This document shows positions 50,508-50,825 of a stretch of DNA of 50,825 nucleotides, piece after piece; positions within the stretch are counted from its first letter, which is position 1, and the number at the start of each line of letters is the position of its first letter. The translations under genes were made by a program, and so were the position numbers. The stretch spans positions 1 through 50,825 of the forward strand of contig NZ_MSJP01000030.1 of the NCBI RefSeq assembly GCF_014596525.1. The letters are read 5' to 3'. Origin of the DNA: Streptomyces sp. CBMA291 (lineage in GTDB: Bacteria; Actinomycetota; Actinomycetes; Streptomycetales; Streptomycetaceae). The notes below the pieces were generated by a model. That model worked only from the letters and a program-made list of their open reading frames with translations. It ran no database searches and had not been told where the DNA came from.

Positions 50508-50825
50508 GTGTCGTCTCAGTCCCCCAGTAACCCGAGCTCCCCGACCGACCAAGACGGGCAGGGTAAGAACCCTGCGACCGCCTTCGGTGCCAATGAGTGG
50601 CTCGTCGACGAGATCTACCAGCAGTACCTCCAGGACCCGAATTCGGTCGATCGTGCCTGGTGGGACTTCTTCGCCGACTACAAGCCGGGCTCGTCGGAGA
50701 CTCCGACCGCCCCGGCCTCCACCACCCAGAGCGCCTCCACCACGCAGAGCGCCCCCGCCGCGCCGCAGACGGGCCCCGCACAGGCCGCGCCTGCCGCTCC
50801 GGCGGCCGCTCCGGCCCCCGCGCCC
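50508..50825 (+). CDS. kgd: 2-oxoglutarate dehydrogenase E1 / multifunctional Kgd (N-terminal 106 codons)
   Basis: Start of the actinobacterial multifunctional 2-oxoglutarate decarboxylase/dehydrogenase of the citric acid cycle; it continues beyond the window. GTG at 50508 gives MSSQSPSNPSSPTDQDG, then the E1 N-terminal helix FGANEWLVDEIYQQYLQDP and RAWWDFFADYKPG (about 25-60). After that comes the Thr/Ser/Ala/Pro-rich linker toward the acyltransferase-like domain. An in-frame GTG 27 bases upstream is a weaker start. Its place after the two-component pair agrees with the usual streptomycete order. Confidence 0.95.
   Translation, partial: MSSQSPSNPSSPTDQDGQGKNPATAFGANEWLVDEIYQQYLQDPNSVDRAWWDFFADYKPGSSETPTAPASTTQSASTTQSAPAAPQTGPAQAAPAAPAAAPAPAP

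Overview
The window is a very GC-rich actinobacterial chromosome segment, almost certainly Streptomyces. Evidence: strong third-position GC, frequent GTG starts and four-base ATGA/GTGA gene overlaps, a full conservon (cvnABCD), a lon promoter carrying both HspR (HAIR) and ClgR motifs, an actinobacterial kgd-type 2-oxoglutarate dehydrogenase start, and the rho/thr/lys cluster in its usual streptomycete order. It reads mostly as conserved core chromosome with two eroded accessory patches.

Layout. 1-7.8 kb: rho (partial), thrB, thrC, hom, lysA, the ArgS-derived nrtL and a receiver-only response regulator, all on the minus strand, with hairpins after thrB, thrC and lysA. 7.96 kb: tRNA-Arg(CCG) and its terminator. 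8.1-11.8 kb: accessory patch beside the tRNA, with a gene remnant, a predicted HNH endonuclease with a PUA/EVE-like N-terminal half, a DUF3800 protein, a folded inverted repeat, an orphan C-terminal fragment and a multiply frameshifted minus-strand pseudogene. 11.9-16.2 kb: a DUF5954-like gene, then a non-homologous end-joining locus (Ku divergent from LigD-type polymerase plus ATP-dependent ligase). 17.2-22.8 kb: a large HEAT-repeat protein, then an FtsW/RodA-type glycosyltransferase overlapping its class B penicillin-binding protein. 22.9-28.2 kb: two divergent di-iron (ferritin-like and AurF-like) proteins, a TetR regulator, a small hypothetical protein and a secreted NlpC/P60 hydrolase. 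28.2-34.3 kb: a styrene/indole monooxygenase-like flavoprotein at the end of the conservon. 34.6-39.5 kb: PP2C-like protein, MarR regulator, secreted GH25 muramidase, membrane-anchored AA10 chitin/cellulose monooxygenase with a DasR-like operator, DUF4240 protein. 39.7-42.2 kb: lon. 42.3-47.0 kb: second accessory patch with a TnsA-like transposase pseudogene, a truncated P-loop ATPase, HEAT-type genes, a GNAT acetyltransferase and a lipoprotein. 47.2-50.8 kb: spermidine-synthase-like protein, two-component system and the start of kgd.

How the genes work together. The left end makes threonine and lysine from aspartate semialdehyde. Ku, polymerase and ligase form a double-strand-break repair set. 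FtsW/RodA and PBP form a peptidoglycan synthase pair, and NlpC/P60 and GH25 are wall hydrolases. The conservon is a membrane-linked sensor/GTPase system whose likely client is the adjacent flavoprotein.

Most notable signals: (1) the predicted modification-sensing HNH nuclease followed by DUF3800 next to tRNA-Arg, a candidate defence pair; (2) GC-rich tandem repeats (18, 24, 27, about 29, about 35 and about 55 bp units) at six places, several opening reading frames between or into genes; (3) decayed Tn7-like genes beside lon; (4) well-matched HspR, ClgR and DasR-type operators. All calls come from reading the sequence; no database search was run.
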